DNA of 64,000 nucleotides from positions 43,730 to 107,729 of the forward strand of contig MPNW01000141.1 in assembly GCA_011800805.1 (NCBI GenBank), given 5' to 3'. Positions 23,938 through 36,600 of the stretch are shown here, one piece after another. The position numbers and the translations under genes were made by a program. The stretch comes from Hirudo medicinalis. Lineage: Eukaryota; Annelida; Clitellata; Hirudinida; Hirudinidae. Below the pieces are notes generated by a model that saw nothing but the letters and a program-made list of their open reading frames with translations, was not told where the DNA came from and did no database searches. Each line of letters starts with the position of its first letter. Within the stretch, counting starts at the first letter, position 1.

Positions 23938-26773
23938 TCAACTTAACAACGAATTAGAAGTATCTTCAGATAAATTTTGTTTATGACCTTTGACTGTGGA
24001 AATTTTTTCTTGAATGCTACCTAAACCATTTCTTAGTGCATCCTGTTGACAGTGTGAACAATTATGACTTTCAATGAAGTAGAGGCCCTTCCCAAACTCT
24101 GTAGTTCTGCAAAGATGTCGAGAATTCAAATTTAACTTTTCCTGATCGCCAGAGAATCAAAAAAGTTAATGAGGAGCATTTCATTAAATGTATTTGGCGA
24201 CAACATATACAAATCGATTGCATCAATTACTTAGAAAATAGTTTTAACCTGCATTGGTTCTCCATGATACATTCCCCTCCTTTGTGGATATCCAAGGAAA
24301 AGCAGTACAAGTATCCATCCTCACACACAGAGTACACGTGCACTGTCGAGTCGGTTCTGAAATAAAGCTTAATAATGCATCAAAATCCCACTGTCTGCTC
24401 GAAAATAAACTAAAACCACATACATCTTAACAATGCTGATGTTCATGAGACTACTACGGGGGAGCCTGGCCTTGGCGAACGATCGATTTTGACCGAGGAT
24501 TTCGCAAATTTGTTGCGGGACGTAAACGGCCGTGGAAGCCGCCAAACTGCCGGCATAACTCGACCACGTTTGGGTCTCTTCCTCATCATCGCTATCCAAG
24601 CTGAAAACATATCATTTGTAAGATTTAAGATTTGTAAGTTGTAAAATTAAGTGGATAAACAATTGTAGCGCTGACTTGGTGGTGACATCGGTATCTCTTT
24701 GCCAGAAATAATTCAGTGGTTGGAATATCGAGCTTATTGAGGACACCCATCCATCTCCTTCAGTTCTGAAGCAAGAACTTAATTGGTCACTTAATTCAGT
24801 GCATGTCACCCATAGACACCCCACAAACGATATTCCCTAATTGAAAATATAATTTCAAAAATAAATTGAATACCTCAGTGGGTGGAGTTTGAAGATGTGT
24901 ATGGTTCCGGTGCTGCTCGAACAGCATAATAACGTGGAGTCTGAGCTGAACGAAAGCGAATACACTCGCGCCGACCTATAAATAATTCAACGGGATGAGT
25001 CATATTTCAGGATAATTAGAAATTTCTTTTCTACCTTGTAAGTCCTCTTCGAAACTCGTACAATCTTCGTCCCACGGGAATGGATATCACGCGAACGACG
25101 GTGCCCTGGAAAGTAAGTCGTCACGTGTTAAATTCGTCGTTTCACCGACACGGTGCAATTCCCTCACCTTTATGGACGCGGTCGCTATCATCGTCTGCTG
25201 AGAATTCATAGCGATCGTTGCCAAGTTGTTGTTGTGGGCTGCTACCCTAATGATGTCACACTGATGATGCAAAATGATTCATCAGTTCATGATCAATTTT
25301 ATATGTAAAAATAATTGAAAAGAATTCAGAAAGCCAAAACGGCAAACCTTGTTAAAAATTTCCATCAAAAGAACATGTCCGACGTTCTCACTGCAGGGGT
25401 ATGCCAGGTAACATTTACCGAGGTTAACATTTTCAGATATTGCACATATTCCACTGTAGCTGGCTGGAAGAGTGTCCACAGTATGTAATAATTCCAGATT
25501 TGAGGTTGAATGAACATATATGCTTCCACTCAAACACACTGCCAAGACCTTGGAAATATTCTCGACTTTACTGACTTATAAAAATATATTTTTTGCAAAT
25601 GTGCACAAGATAGATTATGAATGCATCATAATGTCACAACAACATTACTCATAATTTATATATAAAATAATATTTATGTCTACGTAGTATCAGTTAGTCA
25701 AAGAAAGTTGAATCAGTAATCCATTTGAGAATAAATTAAATGAAAAATATATCATAATAACAAAAGAACACAGACTTTTTTGTTGACTTTGAGTGCCAAA
25801 ATTTCATCAGGATAGCACTTGATATGCAACTCTTCACATGTTTCTGCCATGATGAACTTGAGGCAATGTGGAGATGTGCTGAACACAACAGCCAAGAGAC
25901 CCCTTCTATTCACACGTTCAACGAGATACACATTTGCCAAGGCTTGAAAGAGAACACATGTTTTAAACTAATATTTAAATGATTTACATATAAAATTGTT
26001 ACTGATAATCATTGTTATGGTGATATGAATTATGATATTATTATTATGATATGAATATAGTTTTCTTTAATAACTAGAAACTCAATGTTACATAAACTCA
26101 TAATTACCATTTTCATAATAAACTTGAAATGTCTTTAAGCAATACATTTTCATCCCAGTTTTTCCTATTATAAGCATGGAGCTGAAAGTTATTGAATGAT
26201 AATATAATGAACATGATGGAAGATGTACAGATTTATAAATCACATAACATCATTCAGGCGAACATTCACCAAAAAGTTTCATTTTTATACATTCAAACTT
26301 ATGAGATGTTTACAGTCAGCATTTAATATTAAAGCATTGTCATTTTGGACTGCACAATGGACATCTGGGTAGAAGCACATAACTTCTATGAGATTTGAGC
26401 AAATGTTGTGGAGAGTTGTTCACTCAATTGTTTTGATAACCCTGCGAGCATCATGACATCCCACCCTAAACATTCTACACTTAATCTTTCGTCTTACAAA
26501 TTTGGTTACGTGATCAAATTAATACATGCTAATTAGATACAATTTCACGTTCGTGGCCCATCAAGTGCTATCGATAAAACGGAGTCTAATCAATAAAGCA
26601 CATGAGTGTATATTATTTGAGTCTATTGCATAATCAGATGATTTGGTTAAAAAATAAATTTTAACAATTTTCTTAAAAGAAAAACATATTATTCAAAACC
26701 TTATATTAATGTCATTCATAAAAACATACTTAAAGGTCTCATTGAAATTGGCATAACAGCCTCCACAATTCAT
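23938..26773 (-). CDS. WIPI/Atg18 PI3P-binding WD-repeat protein
   Basis: Complete model, about 431 residues. Minus exons: 26730-26773, 26108-26181, 25776-25942, 25348-25548, 25168-25260, 25035-25105, 24874-24975, 24676-24765, 24424-24600, 24249-24356, 23938-24106. All phases agree. It is a seven-bladed beta-propeller (PROPPIN) that binds PI3P and PI(3,5)P2 on the isolation membrane and recruits the lipidation machinery in autophagy. Seen: blades with [18 protein letters not shown] and [16 protein letters not shown]. The diagnostic FRRG lipid-binding motif lies at about residues 211-214 (YEFRRGLTR). Then come IHIFKLH and the WIPI1/2-type block [20 protein letters not shown] and [10 protein letters not shown]. 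That block points to the WIPI1/WIPI2 branch rather than WIPI3/4. The C-terminal tail is divergent. The donor at 25775 (gtctgt) is weak but phase supports it. Confidence 0.93.
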
Positions 26774-28126
26774 CTCAAGTTTTATAGCTTGTACTGCACA
26801 GTTAGTCCCAAGTTCGCAAGCGTTTTCGTTATGTTATATTATCTAAGTCAAAGCAGCTGCCGCAAAAAGTAACAAAGAATCTGAATATCAAAGTTTATTA
26901 AATGTAAAATTCATTCTCGTCTCTTTTAGGAGGACTAAAAAGTTCATGAATGATGCTATAAAATTACAAAATTTGTCTCGAGTCCTAGGTTAATCTTGTA
27001 AAAGTCAAAATATATAATTAGATTTATATTGTAAAACAGTAAAATCTAAATGGCATGAACTAATAAATAAAAAAATATATATTTATGAAAATTAAGAGCA
27101 ATTGATGAAAATTCGTGATGAAGCGAAGATATACTGCGTTATTTCTGACTGCGTTAAGACTAAAAAAAAATGTTTATTAATGCTTTTAAGATTAATTAAT
27201 ATATTATTAAGAGATACTTTCTTGCGCCTTCTTGAGATATGAACATTTGTTCAAATTGCTATAAACAATAATTAGCACAAAATTAAAATAAAGCGAAAGC
27301 ATTCTGCATAAAGAAGTAATGCACCTGAGGACTTTCTGGCGACGGATATGGCTGGTGGCTAAAAACGCACCCACGATTCAAAAATCACTATTACTTCTCA
27401 CGAATGAATATTTTTAATAATTTGTGCTGTTAATTATGAAAATGTATGATTAAATTAACAAATCCACCGAAGTTGAATAACATCGGTAAATTCAAAGACA
27501 ATTATAATATCTGTGCACATTATATTATTTGAATTATTTATTTTATAGCATAAATAATTGTTAAAAAAATTAATTTTAGCCAGAATTAATACGTTAAAAT
27601 TAGAATAAAATAAAATATACTTCTGCAACTCAACACTATCTCGAACGAACGTTTATTTCCTCGGACACGTATATTCTGTTACGGTGCTGTTTATTGGTTT
27701 ACGGCTCGCTTCGTTGCATAACGTTAGTCTACGTTTCTAAATGCTTGAATATTTGAAAGGGTTATGCAGGATTTTTTATCATTAACTTTTGCCTAACAGC
27801 GCGGAAGGAATCAAAATGCACTTTTACTATGAGCTATGTTAATTACAGTACTATTCATGAATGTAGCAAAGACCAATAGGTAATAAATGATTGACATGTG
27901 GCAGGGAATATTTATATTATCAAACATTGTCTTTAACTTCCGTCAAGTATAGTATTTTGATCGTCACAAATAAACCTACATACACTTTACTTCATTTAGA
28001 GATGGAGTTTAACCTAGCCTCCAATTATTTTAGCGTCTTGATATTGTATATACTAACTGTTGTTTTACCTTACCTTTAGTAAGATTCAGACTTCTTAAAT
28101 TATTTTGTTCCAGATAGGAAAGTAAG
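26774..28126. other. divergent upstream region, WIPI and OST4
   Basis: Holds the promoters and 5' UTR exons of two divergent genes. An acceptor (ttgttccag) ends at 28112, just before the OST4 start codon, implying a 5' UTR intron. No other coding sequence is convincing. Confidence 0.55.
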
Positions 28127-28240
28127 ATGATTACTGATATCCAGCTTGCAATTTTTGCAAACATACTTGGTGTGTCCCTCTTTCTTCTGGTGGTTTTGTA
28201 CCATTATGTTGCAGTTAATTCTCCAAAGAAGGGAGACTGA
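28127..28240 (+). CDS. OST4: oligosaccharyltransferase subunit OST4 (37 residues)
   Basis: A tiny single-exon reading frame that most gene finders would drop. It reads [20 protein letters not shown], continues [10 protein letters not shown], and ends PKKGD. That is almost the animal OST4 sequence from end to end at the family's usual 36-40 residues. OST4 is one transmembrane helix with a short lumenal N-terminus. It stabilises the STT3 catalytic subunit of the ER oligosaccharyltransferase that N-glycosylates nascent proteins. An acceptor 14 bases upstream (ag at 28111-28112) indicates an intron in the 5' UTR. Poly(A) signals aataaa occur near 28541 and 28614. Confidence 0.97.
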   Translation: MITDIQLAIFANILGVSLFLLVVLYHYVAVNSPKKGD

Positions 28241-29316
28241 TTACAAAATGGCAAAACTTGGGTTAGTTGGGATTATCATAATTGAAGGCAAATCATGCTT
28301 GGTAATTTTAACTATTTTGTTGTGCTAAGGAATGCTGCTATAATTGTGTTACATTTTCCTTACCTTGGGTTAATGGACTTTATTTTCAAAATTCCAGAAG
28401 AGAGGCATGTACATTACTGAGATGTTAAAAGTTTCGTGGAGGAAGCCAAGTGCTCTTTGTAAAAATGTGAACTTTGACAGTTGTTGATTAATTATGATGA
28501 TGGTGATTAAACTTTAAGAGTTAAATAAGATATATGTGTCCAATAAATTTGTTCTTGGTTTATATGTGTTCTTTTGGATAAGCACATGTTCTATCTGAAC
28601 TGCTTTTGGTTCCAATAAAAAGTTATTCTCTGCATATATTCTTTAGCATTTATCTTTTATTTGGAGGTGACAGTTGATTGCTGTGTGTAATTATCATATT
28701 GGCTGATTAGTGGGAAAATACAAAGGGGCATTACACCAAAAGGTGACGAAATTTAATGTGGTTGCAGTTGTATGCTTGGGTCATGCGACGTTGAGAGGAG
28801 CGGGCTAAAAGTACGCGCAACTTGCATTTGGTGTAACGTTAGCAGCTCTGACTCTTGGCACCAAAGCAGGTAGGCAATGCTTGTTCCTTTGGTTGGTGTG
28901 CGTCGCCAGATCCACCAGATGATCTGGAATAAATACCGTTTCTGAATGTTTCTGCATAGTGCTGAGCCCCAATAAACATCATGACAACAAATATTCTTAA
29001 CACAGATTATTCAGATGCGACTATTGCACTTTTAATGGCTTAAATCAAATTTTGGGGTGAAGGTTGCGCAACAAATTTCTTGTATAAATATTTTATTAGT
29101 GATTTTTTTTAAAATCAGTTTTAATTTTTAAATCAATTTTGTTTAAATTAGTCGCTAATTTAAATTATATTTTCAGTTATATAATTATATTTATAAATAA
29201 AATATTTCAAATTAACAATCCTTTGCTGAAACAAAGCGTATCCATGTTGTGAGTGGATTAAGGGATGTTATGTAAATTTGTAAACATTCGTGCGATCCGA
29301 AAACTTTGCTAAAAAG
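28241..29316. other. OST4 3' UTR and spacer
   Basis: Contains the OST4 3' UTR (to about 28630) and the structured segment listed separately. Otherwise AT-rich with no coding sequence seen before the helicase start. Confidence 0.6.
28731..28935. other. segment rich in inverted repeats, possible structured RNA or promoter
   Basis: GC-richer than its surroundings. It has an outer inverted repeat (ttacaccaaa near 28733 against tttggtgtaa near 28840), a second (ccaaag against ctttgg, 28860-28900), and a perfect 7-base hairpin ccagatc..gatctgg near 28910-28931. No known RNA family is recognised. It could equally be the helicase promoter or a decayed transposon. Confidence 0.3.
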
Positions 29317-31847
29317 ATGGCATCAGGTCTGAAATAATTGCATGATGAAGCACAGTGCTACACATGCAAAATATTATAAAAACCATTGAGTACACTTTAT
29401 ACAGAACGTTAAAAAATATGGCTAAAACCTATGGGCATGTCTCATTAGTTTTAAGGAATTCAATAATTTTTGAACCCTAATTAAACATATCAGTCATTCG
29501 TTCTAATATTAAGTTAATCATCCAAAAATTGCAGATCAAAGCAGCAACCAATTGAAGAAGGTTCCTTTTTCTGATCTGGATGGGTACGTGTCAGAGAAAA
29601 CACTAAAAGCAATAGAGGAAAAGGGTTTCACAGAAATGACGGAAATACAATCTCATTCAATTCCCCATCTCCTTATGGGAAAGTAATAACACTTTTTTAT
29701 TTCTTAATATCTTGAAATGTGACGATCTATGATTAATGATCTAAATATTGATCTAATAAAATATTATACATGTTAAGAGATCTACTGGGAGCTGCAAAGA
29801 CAGGGAGTGGAAAAACATTGGCGTTTCTCATTCCTGTTATTGAGTTGATTTTAAAGAAGAGGTTTGGGGCCAAAAAGGGTATTTTTGAATATTAAGATCT
29901 AACATACATTGCATACTACCAAATAGCAGCTCTTTTTACTTGCATAATTTGCCTTTTGTCATAAATATTAATATTTCCTAAACAGGTACAGGGGCCATAA
30001 TAATATCACCCACTAGAGAACTTGCTATTCAAACCTACAAAGTTCTGGAAGATCTATCTAAATATCATGATTACACCTATGGAATGGTCATAGGAGGCAC
30101 AAACAAAATGGAAGAGATAAAGATGCTGAAAGATGGAGTCAACATTCTCATTGCCACACCTGGAAGATTGTTGGATCATCTGACGGTTGGTTCCAAGATT
30201 CAATTCTAGTGGATGATCTTAAGCTTATTGTTATTTGAATTTATTTAACCTTGCTTTTTGCCAGAACTGCAATGGGTTTCTTTACAAGAATTTGAAATGT
30301 CTTGTTTTTGACGAAGCTGATAAAATGCTCGAGCATGGTTTTGAGAAGGATCTGAATGAAATTCTTGAAATTCTTCCAAGTTAGTTTATATTTACTGGAA
30401 TTGTGATGTATGTTGAATTTTATTTAATTTAAAAATTTACATTTCTTCAGAGGAAAGACAGACAGTGTTGTTCTCTGCAACACAAACAAAGAAAACAGAG
30501 GACCTTGCACGTCTTTCACTAAACGAAGAACCAATTTATGTGGGCGTCGATGACGGAAAGGAACATGCCACAGTTGATGGCCTCAACCAGGTGATATTTC
30601 TCTCTAGTGTGTTATCAGTTAGTAGTAATTATTTATTAATTAAGGATTTATTTTACTTGTGATCTTATTTACATTGTCAGGATAATGTTCTTTCAATATT
30701 GTCAATATTTATTAAATGCTTAACTCCTGTATTTTCATGTCAAGGGATACTTGAAGTGTTCAATGGAGAACAAATTCCGAACTTTGTTGGCTTTCCTAAC
30801 AAATGACCCGGCACAGAAGGTCATGGTGTTTTTCAGCTCCTGCATGGAAGTGGAATTCTTCAGCCAACTTCTCTCTTTCATCAACTTTCCAGTCATGTCT
30901 GTTCACGTAAGTATCGAATTATTTCTAATTCTGCATATGATTAAAATTATTATTTACAATTGTATTTGTAAGATTATTTTTAGCAATTTTTTTGTTATTT
31001 TTGATTTTTTTAAAATTATTTTTTAATATATTTATTTCTTAACATATTTTCATTTAATTTCTTAGGGCCAACAGAAGCAAAGTAAAAGAACTCGAATAAC
31101 GGATGAATTCAGAGAGGCCAAAAAAGCAACATTGCTCTGCACGGATGTCTTCGGCCGTGGTGTCGACTTTGAGTTCGTTGATCTCATCATTCAATACGAT
31201 GCTCCTGACAGTCCAAAGGTTTGTCAGATTTTTAACATTTTTGGTTTCATTTAAATATTGATCTTTTGTAACATTTTGGTTTAGGAATACATACACAGGG
31301 TTGGAAGGACAGCTAGAGGTCACGATGGCACAGGTCGTGCTGTCATATTTCTACCCCCAGAAGAATTAGAATTTCTCAACTTTCTGAAAAAAGAAAAAAT
31401 ACCCATTAAGGAATGGTCATTATTAAGTGAACTCCCAGATGTACAATCAGTGGTCAGTTTATTAATTTCAAATTGCTTCATTGAGGCTGAAAAAGTTTCA
31501 GTTCAACCATAATTGTTTTTAGATGGAAGAACTGGTTGGAAGAGTTCCAAAATTAAATTTGACTGCAAAAGAGGCCTTCAAGACTTACATTCGAGCCTAC
31601 AATGTTCGAACCAACAAGAAGGTGTTTGATGTCCACAGAATCGATTTGGCCGAAGTTGCTTTATCATTTGGTCTCAATCCTGTTCCCTTTGTTGATCTAG
31701 GTATTTAAGCATTTTCTTCAGGTTTAATCTGTAAAGCAGCACTAATGTATGGTAATGTAATCTGTTTTAGGGATTGGATTCAAAAAGAAAAAGAGACCAA
31801 GCGAAAATATCGTCGTAGAAAAGTCTAAAAAATTAAAGAAAGCATGA
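29317..31847 (+). CDS. DDX18: DEAD-box RNA helicase DDX18/Has1
   Basis: About 483 residues. Exons: 29317-29326 (tentative), 29535-29682, 29778-29878, 29986-30185, 30265-30379, 30451-30590, 30745-30906, 31066-31218, 31285-31452, 31523-31700, 31771-31847. Nucleolar helicase that frees snoRNAs from pre-60S particles during rRNA maturation. Motifs in order: Q motif (GFTEMTEIQ), I (AAKTGSGKT), Ia (SPTRELA), Ib (ATPGRLLDH), II (FDEADKML), III (LFSATQTKK), V, VI ([11 protein letters not shown]). Family-specific blocks: [30 protein letters not shown] and [19 protein letters not shown], with a lysine-rich tail. Oddities: motif V reads FGRGVDF where the family has A-A-R-G-L-D-I, and the N-terminal extension of about 150 residues found in many orthologues is absent. 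The ten-base first exon (MAS) rests on phase only. Confidence 0.93.
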
Positions 31848-32330
31848 AAAATTTAATTGCGGACTGTGTCATGTGTATATCGTATATTAGTGTAATTTGG
31901 AAATGAATAAATTGGCCGTAAAGACAGCTCTAGAGTTGAAAAATCGTTGCTAAATCTGATGTAATGTCTGCCCGTCGGGCCTTCCTCAGTAGAGATTAGT
32001 TAGATTGGCCCATAAGCAATGACCCTCATTCCCATGAAATTTATTCTTCGTGTTTTATTTGAATCACAATTAGTGTACTGTGAGGATGCGCACAAAGAAG
32101 AATCACGTAAAACTATTAAAGGCCTATGGATCTGCTTCCGAAGCGATCTCCAAAATCGTATATATATTCGGATTGAAAGACTTAAACTGTCAAATAAATT
32201 CAGAACCGACGATCCTCGTCCTGATGCTGACCAACTTGGAATGATTTTTTCAGCGAATCCTAAGCGTAATTTCTCCTCAGTGAATAACGCGAGCGGCCAT
32301 TCGCCTAATTCAATCAGGATTTTAGAGGAA
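31848..32330. other. helicase 3' UTR and peptide-gene promoter
   Basis: Overlapping open frames exist on both strands (32000-32365). Both look like chance: they run through the TATA box and have no family. I see nothing else. Confidence 0.55.
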
Positions 32331-32338
32331 TATAAAAG
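32331..32338 (+). promoter_or_regulatory. TATA box of the peptide-precursor gene
   Basis: Tataaaag only 20 bases before the first ATG (32351) but 47 before the in-frame ATG at 32378. Transcription normally starts about 30 bases downstream of a TATA box, that is, after 32351. This favours 32378 as the real start codon. Confidence 0.55.
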
Positions 32339-32377
32339 AGCAGACTTCAAATGAAATCGGCGCACGAATTACTGAAA

Positions 32378-32749
32378 ATGCTCGTCCTATTCCTGCTCAG
32401 TCTTTTTTTGACTCTTAGTTATGAGTTGGCTTTCAATAGAGGTAAGTAATTGGTTATCAATTAATGTTTTTATATCATCAGCAGAACAACTAGTTCGCTA
32501 TGGGGACACTTTTTTTTCATAACATTTATAGATGATAGGAGAATGGGATCAGTTCCAAGATTATTTTAAAGTTATTTTTCAGATTTTCCACTTCTGATAG
32601 AAGAAAATTACCAAAATGACTTTGGTAAAGGTTTGCCTCTGAGGCACTCGAAAAGATTCAGCAAAGATGTTCTAGCCTTGTACTGCAGGCACTGCCGAGA
32701 CCAGCCATTTTTTTGTGGAGAGATGACGAAGTACTGCTCCATCGACTAG
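32378..32749 (+). CDS. small secreted four-cysteine peptide precursor
   Basis: Two exons, 32378-32441 and 32583-32749, giving 76 residues (85 if the upstream in-frame ATG at 32351 is used). A clear signal peptide (MLVLFLLSLFLTLSYELAF) is followed by a short acidic spacer and a dibasic Lys-Arg at about 45-46. A C-terminal 30-residue peptide then carries four cysteines at about 56, 59, 66 and 73 (CRHC, FFCGEMTKYC). Spacing is C-x2-C-x6-C-x6-C. Signal peptide, Lys-Arg cleavage site and paired cysteines are the layout of a neuropeptide, hormone or defence-peptide precursor. I do not recognise the family and assign no function. The intron sits just after the signal peptide, as in many precursor genes. 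Confidence 0.75.
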
Positions 32750-33603
32750 TGACTAATAATTAATAATTAAAAATCAGACATGAACTGAGCGCGACGGACG
32801 AAGTTAATCCGCATTTATTCTTTCTCAACCTGCATTTGACCAACATTACTAGAACGTTGCTATTTTAAATGAGTCGGTCTCACCTTCGATTCACCCAACA
32901 ATTTCTTGCTAATTTTTTTCATCATATCATATATCTGAGACATTAGTTCAATTTGAATATCTGCTAAGGTACCAAACCTTGAACAGGCCGGAGAAATCTG
33001 CCCAAATAAACCATCCCTTATTAAGCAAGACAAAAACTTCCCAAACTAAAAACTACTTTTCCCATGTAGCCTCGTCCACTAATGGGGATATTTCGTACGT
33101 TATATTTTATCAATGAGAGCAACGCCGGGGCATAATAATATCAAGGATCTCACTATAAGTAATTAAAATATAAATGGTTAAGAAACAATAACACACCAAG
33201 AACGCTCGACGTCAAATGAAGGGAGGGAAATGTGCAGATGATTAAAAATTGAACTAATGTCAACAAAGAGAGCAAGCCAAGTTATCAACATAAAAGCTGT
33301 TTGTGATCATAAAAACGGACAGGAATAAAACGTTGCGGCAAAATCTTTCTTCATTTGTCGTCCTTCTTCTAGACAAAAAACAAAACAAAACATAATTTAG
33401 TCCTCTGCTCCTCACTATTCAGTTCAGTATCCGTGAAATTCACATTGATATGAAATGCACAAAAAATGATCCAACCTTCCTATTGAAACCAAGTTTTGAC
33501 AGAGCCTTCTTGGGAGTGAAGCCAATGCTATATGCAACACTTTTTGTCTGAATTCACATATAGACCAGAATTACAAATTACAAACCTCAGACATGCACAC
33601 ATT
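32750..33603. other. convergent spacer, no gene seen
   Basis: Between the peptide gene stop (plus) and the NuMA stop (minus). It should contain both 3' UTRs. Nothing else recognised. Confidence 0.6.
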
Positions 33604-36600
33604 TCACAAATGACAACAAACTTTTTTGTGAGTGGACTCTTCACAACTGGTTAAACTTGTTAAACTATCTTGGTCGGACTTTTGTGAAGACTTATCTGAA
33701 GTTAAGTTGACAGTAAAACGATGAGATCTTTTGGTAGGAGTCTGCAAACATTTAAATTTTAAAGTGGGATTAATAAACAAAAAACATCTCCTAATGCAGC
33801 AAGTAACCAACAACTTTATACTTACTTCTGCTTTTGACCTCATTCGTCTTGCACTTGGGGAAACAGCTGAACTGAATGAAAACTTTTTGCGAGGAGACTA
33901 AAGTAAAGCAGAAAAAAAAATTGAATATGGAATTATGAATGTGAATAAAATTCTCAAAAATTCGAAAACTCACCTTCCTCCGGTTATAAACACTTGATCT
34001 TGAAGGTTGTTGATTCTCAGTTTTCACAAGGACAGGCTTTTTCAATTCTTCATCGGGTACTACCTGCTTCAGCTGTTCCAACGCATAAGAAGACTTGAGA
34101 TGAGGAAGACAGAGGGTATTTCTCCTTCTGATTTCCTCGACTCTTTGATCATTCTCGGCAATACTGTGCAGACCAAACGCTTCTTGTTTTGCAGGATGGA
34201 ATGAAGAAAAAGTGGTGGAGGATGTTCCTAGTGATGATTTCCTTGAAGGTACACTGTTTATATTTTCGAGCGAGACATTAGAATTAACACTAGAGAGTGA
34301 TGTTCTTCTTGCTCCACCGAACATAGTATCAGATGTTGATTTCTTCATGGCGGCCTTCTCCAAGAATCCCCATTCAATGTGATCGGGTTCATCTTCGGTT
34401 CTTAACATAATTCCAAGTCCTCCTATTGGATAAAAGTTACTAATAATTAGCTTAAGATCACAAACCTGCATAGAGAAACAAGCAGAAACAAACTTGGAAT
34501 CTTGTTCATGGTCGCTTCCTTCTCCGCAGTCTCGAGATTCAATCGAGGAAGAGTTGGAAAAGCTGCACCCCACTCACTTGCATTGCCCATAGTATGCCTC
34601 CTTGTAATGAACAAATAAATTATTTAACTAACCCCAATAATAAAATAATCTTTAAATGTAAAAGATGAAATATAAGTCATTTCTTAGAAAACCTTTCATA
34701 TGGAGTAGGTGGAATATTCTCATCCTCATCAACAGCTTCAAGATTTTGCCCCCAAAATGAAGGACAGGCATTCCTGTCAAACTCGCTGTTGGACTCCAAT
34801 GAGTTCTCCAAATCTGAAGCATAATTTATATGGCTTGTTGTAATATGTCATCACGTGTATTCATGTCCATTATGTCCACAAATATAATGTAATGCAGATA
34901 TCTCATTTTACAGAGGATTCAAGACATGGAGGATGGAACCAGTTCATCTGCAAATCAGGCTAGAGTAACAGAGGTTCATGATTGGTCAAAAGACACCTCG
35001 ACTGACATCAAACTGTTATTGGGAATCAGAACTTCCCTAGCAAAGAAGACCCACCATCACCATAGCAATGTTTCCATTAGAAAAGAATGGAACAGCTATA
35101 TCAAATAGTAGAGAAAGAGAATGGAGCAGACATTCAGCTTTCCCTGAAGGAGGGAAGCTGATTAGATAGAAAATCAGGTAAAGAGGATCTAGTGAATAAA
35201 GAATAGGACAATCAAAGGATCATAAAGTTAAATGGAGAAATCTTCATCTGTAGAATGATGAAAAAAGAACTGAACTTAAGACCACAATGTTTGGCAAATG
35301 AACATGGCATTGTTAATTAGCTTTTAAATTCCATTAACATAATAGTTTAGAAAAGTCCTGCACTATCCATTAATTCTACTTAATCATCACATGAATATGC
35401 CTGCAAGCATTAGACTTTGAAAGTGGAATAAGTTGCTTTGCTAAAGCTTATACCACTTTCAAATCACAAATTAAGCGCAAATATAAAGCAAAGCATTTTA
35501 TTTGAAACAAAACAACCTCATATAAATAGAGGGAATAAAAGATCTTATAGCCAACTAATGCAGATAGCATAAAAATTCGACTGACAAACCTCTCTCTGCT
35601 GTTGCAGCTGATCTAGAGTCTGACTTTTGAACTTTCTCAAGTTGCTGTCTCATCTAACAATATCATATTATAGAACTTAAATACATCTAAATTAAGTTGT
35701 GCATTAATTTATTAACTAAATTAACAACCATATTATAATAGTTCAATAACAAACCCGATAGAATTTTTTTTGTTACCTTAACACATGCTTTGTTGATGCA
35801 CGTCTTGGACGATGTACGAGAAAGTGACAGAATCTCTCTCTGGTCCTGAAGAAGTGAAGTGATCTGCTGCATCTCGGCTTCACTCGATTTCATCCTATTG
35901 GCCATAATCTGAGAGCTGCTGAGTTCGTCGTTAAGTCTTTTAATTTCGCGGTTGTTTTTCTGAACTTCTATCATCAAATCATCCACCTCTTTCTGTAACC
36001 TCGAGACCTCATCATTCAATGCATCTCTTTCAGTTTTCAATTCATCAAGTTCCTGTTGTCTTTCTTGGAGAGCATTTTTAGCATCCTGCAGTGACAGGCT
36101 TAATGATTGATTATCACTCTCTGATTGCTGCAGTCGTTCAACAATAAATTCCTCATTCTGACACTTTTCAACCTGCCGGTGGTAGTTAGATATTTCTTCT
36201 TCCTTTTCCCTTAGTGCCTCCCTCAATTGCTGGCTTTCATGAGCAACTTCATTTCTGATCCTGACTTCAACTGTTGAAACATTTTGGGAATGAGAAGCCT
36301 GCATCTTATCAAACTCATTGTGTAACCTCAAGTTGTCATCACTTAAAGTTTCCAGTGCAAGTCTCATGTTTTCTTTTTCTGCTACTTCAGCCTTCAATCG
36401 GGAAGCCAGAAATTTTGCTTCTTTGTTCATTTCCTCTTGATTTTCCTGGATCTTTCTTGTGAGTTCCAATATTCGCAAGTCATCATCCTTGCTTTTGGTC
36501 TCAAGTTTTTGAATTAGCTGTCTTTGTGTGGCCAAAAAGTCTTTGTCACCTTCAGAACTTTTCTGGAGAGACCTGAAATTGTTCTCAAGTGTTGCCAACT

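Noticed and set aside
32000..32365. Overlapping open frames of 111 and 121 codons on opposite strands
   Set aside because: No homology, they run through the TATA box of the peptide gene, and neither has a consistent exon structure.
34926..35108. Plus-strand frame MEDGTSSSANQ...
   Set aside because: Lies in a NuMA intron, has no splice context and no family.
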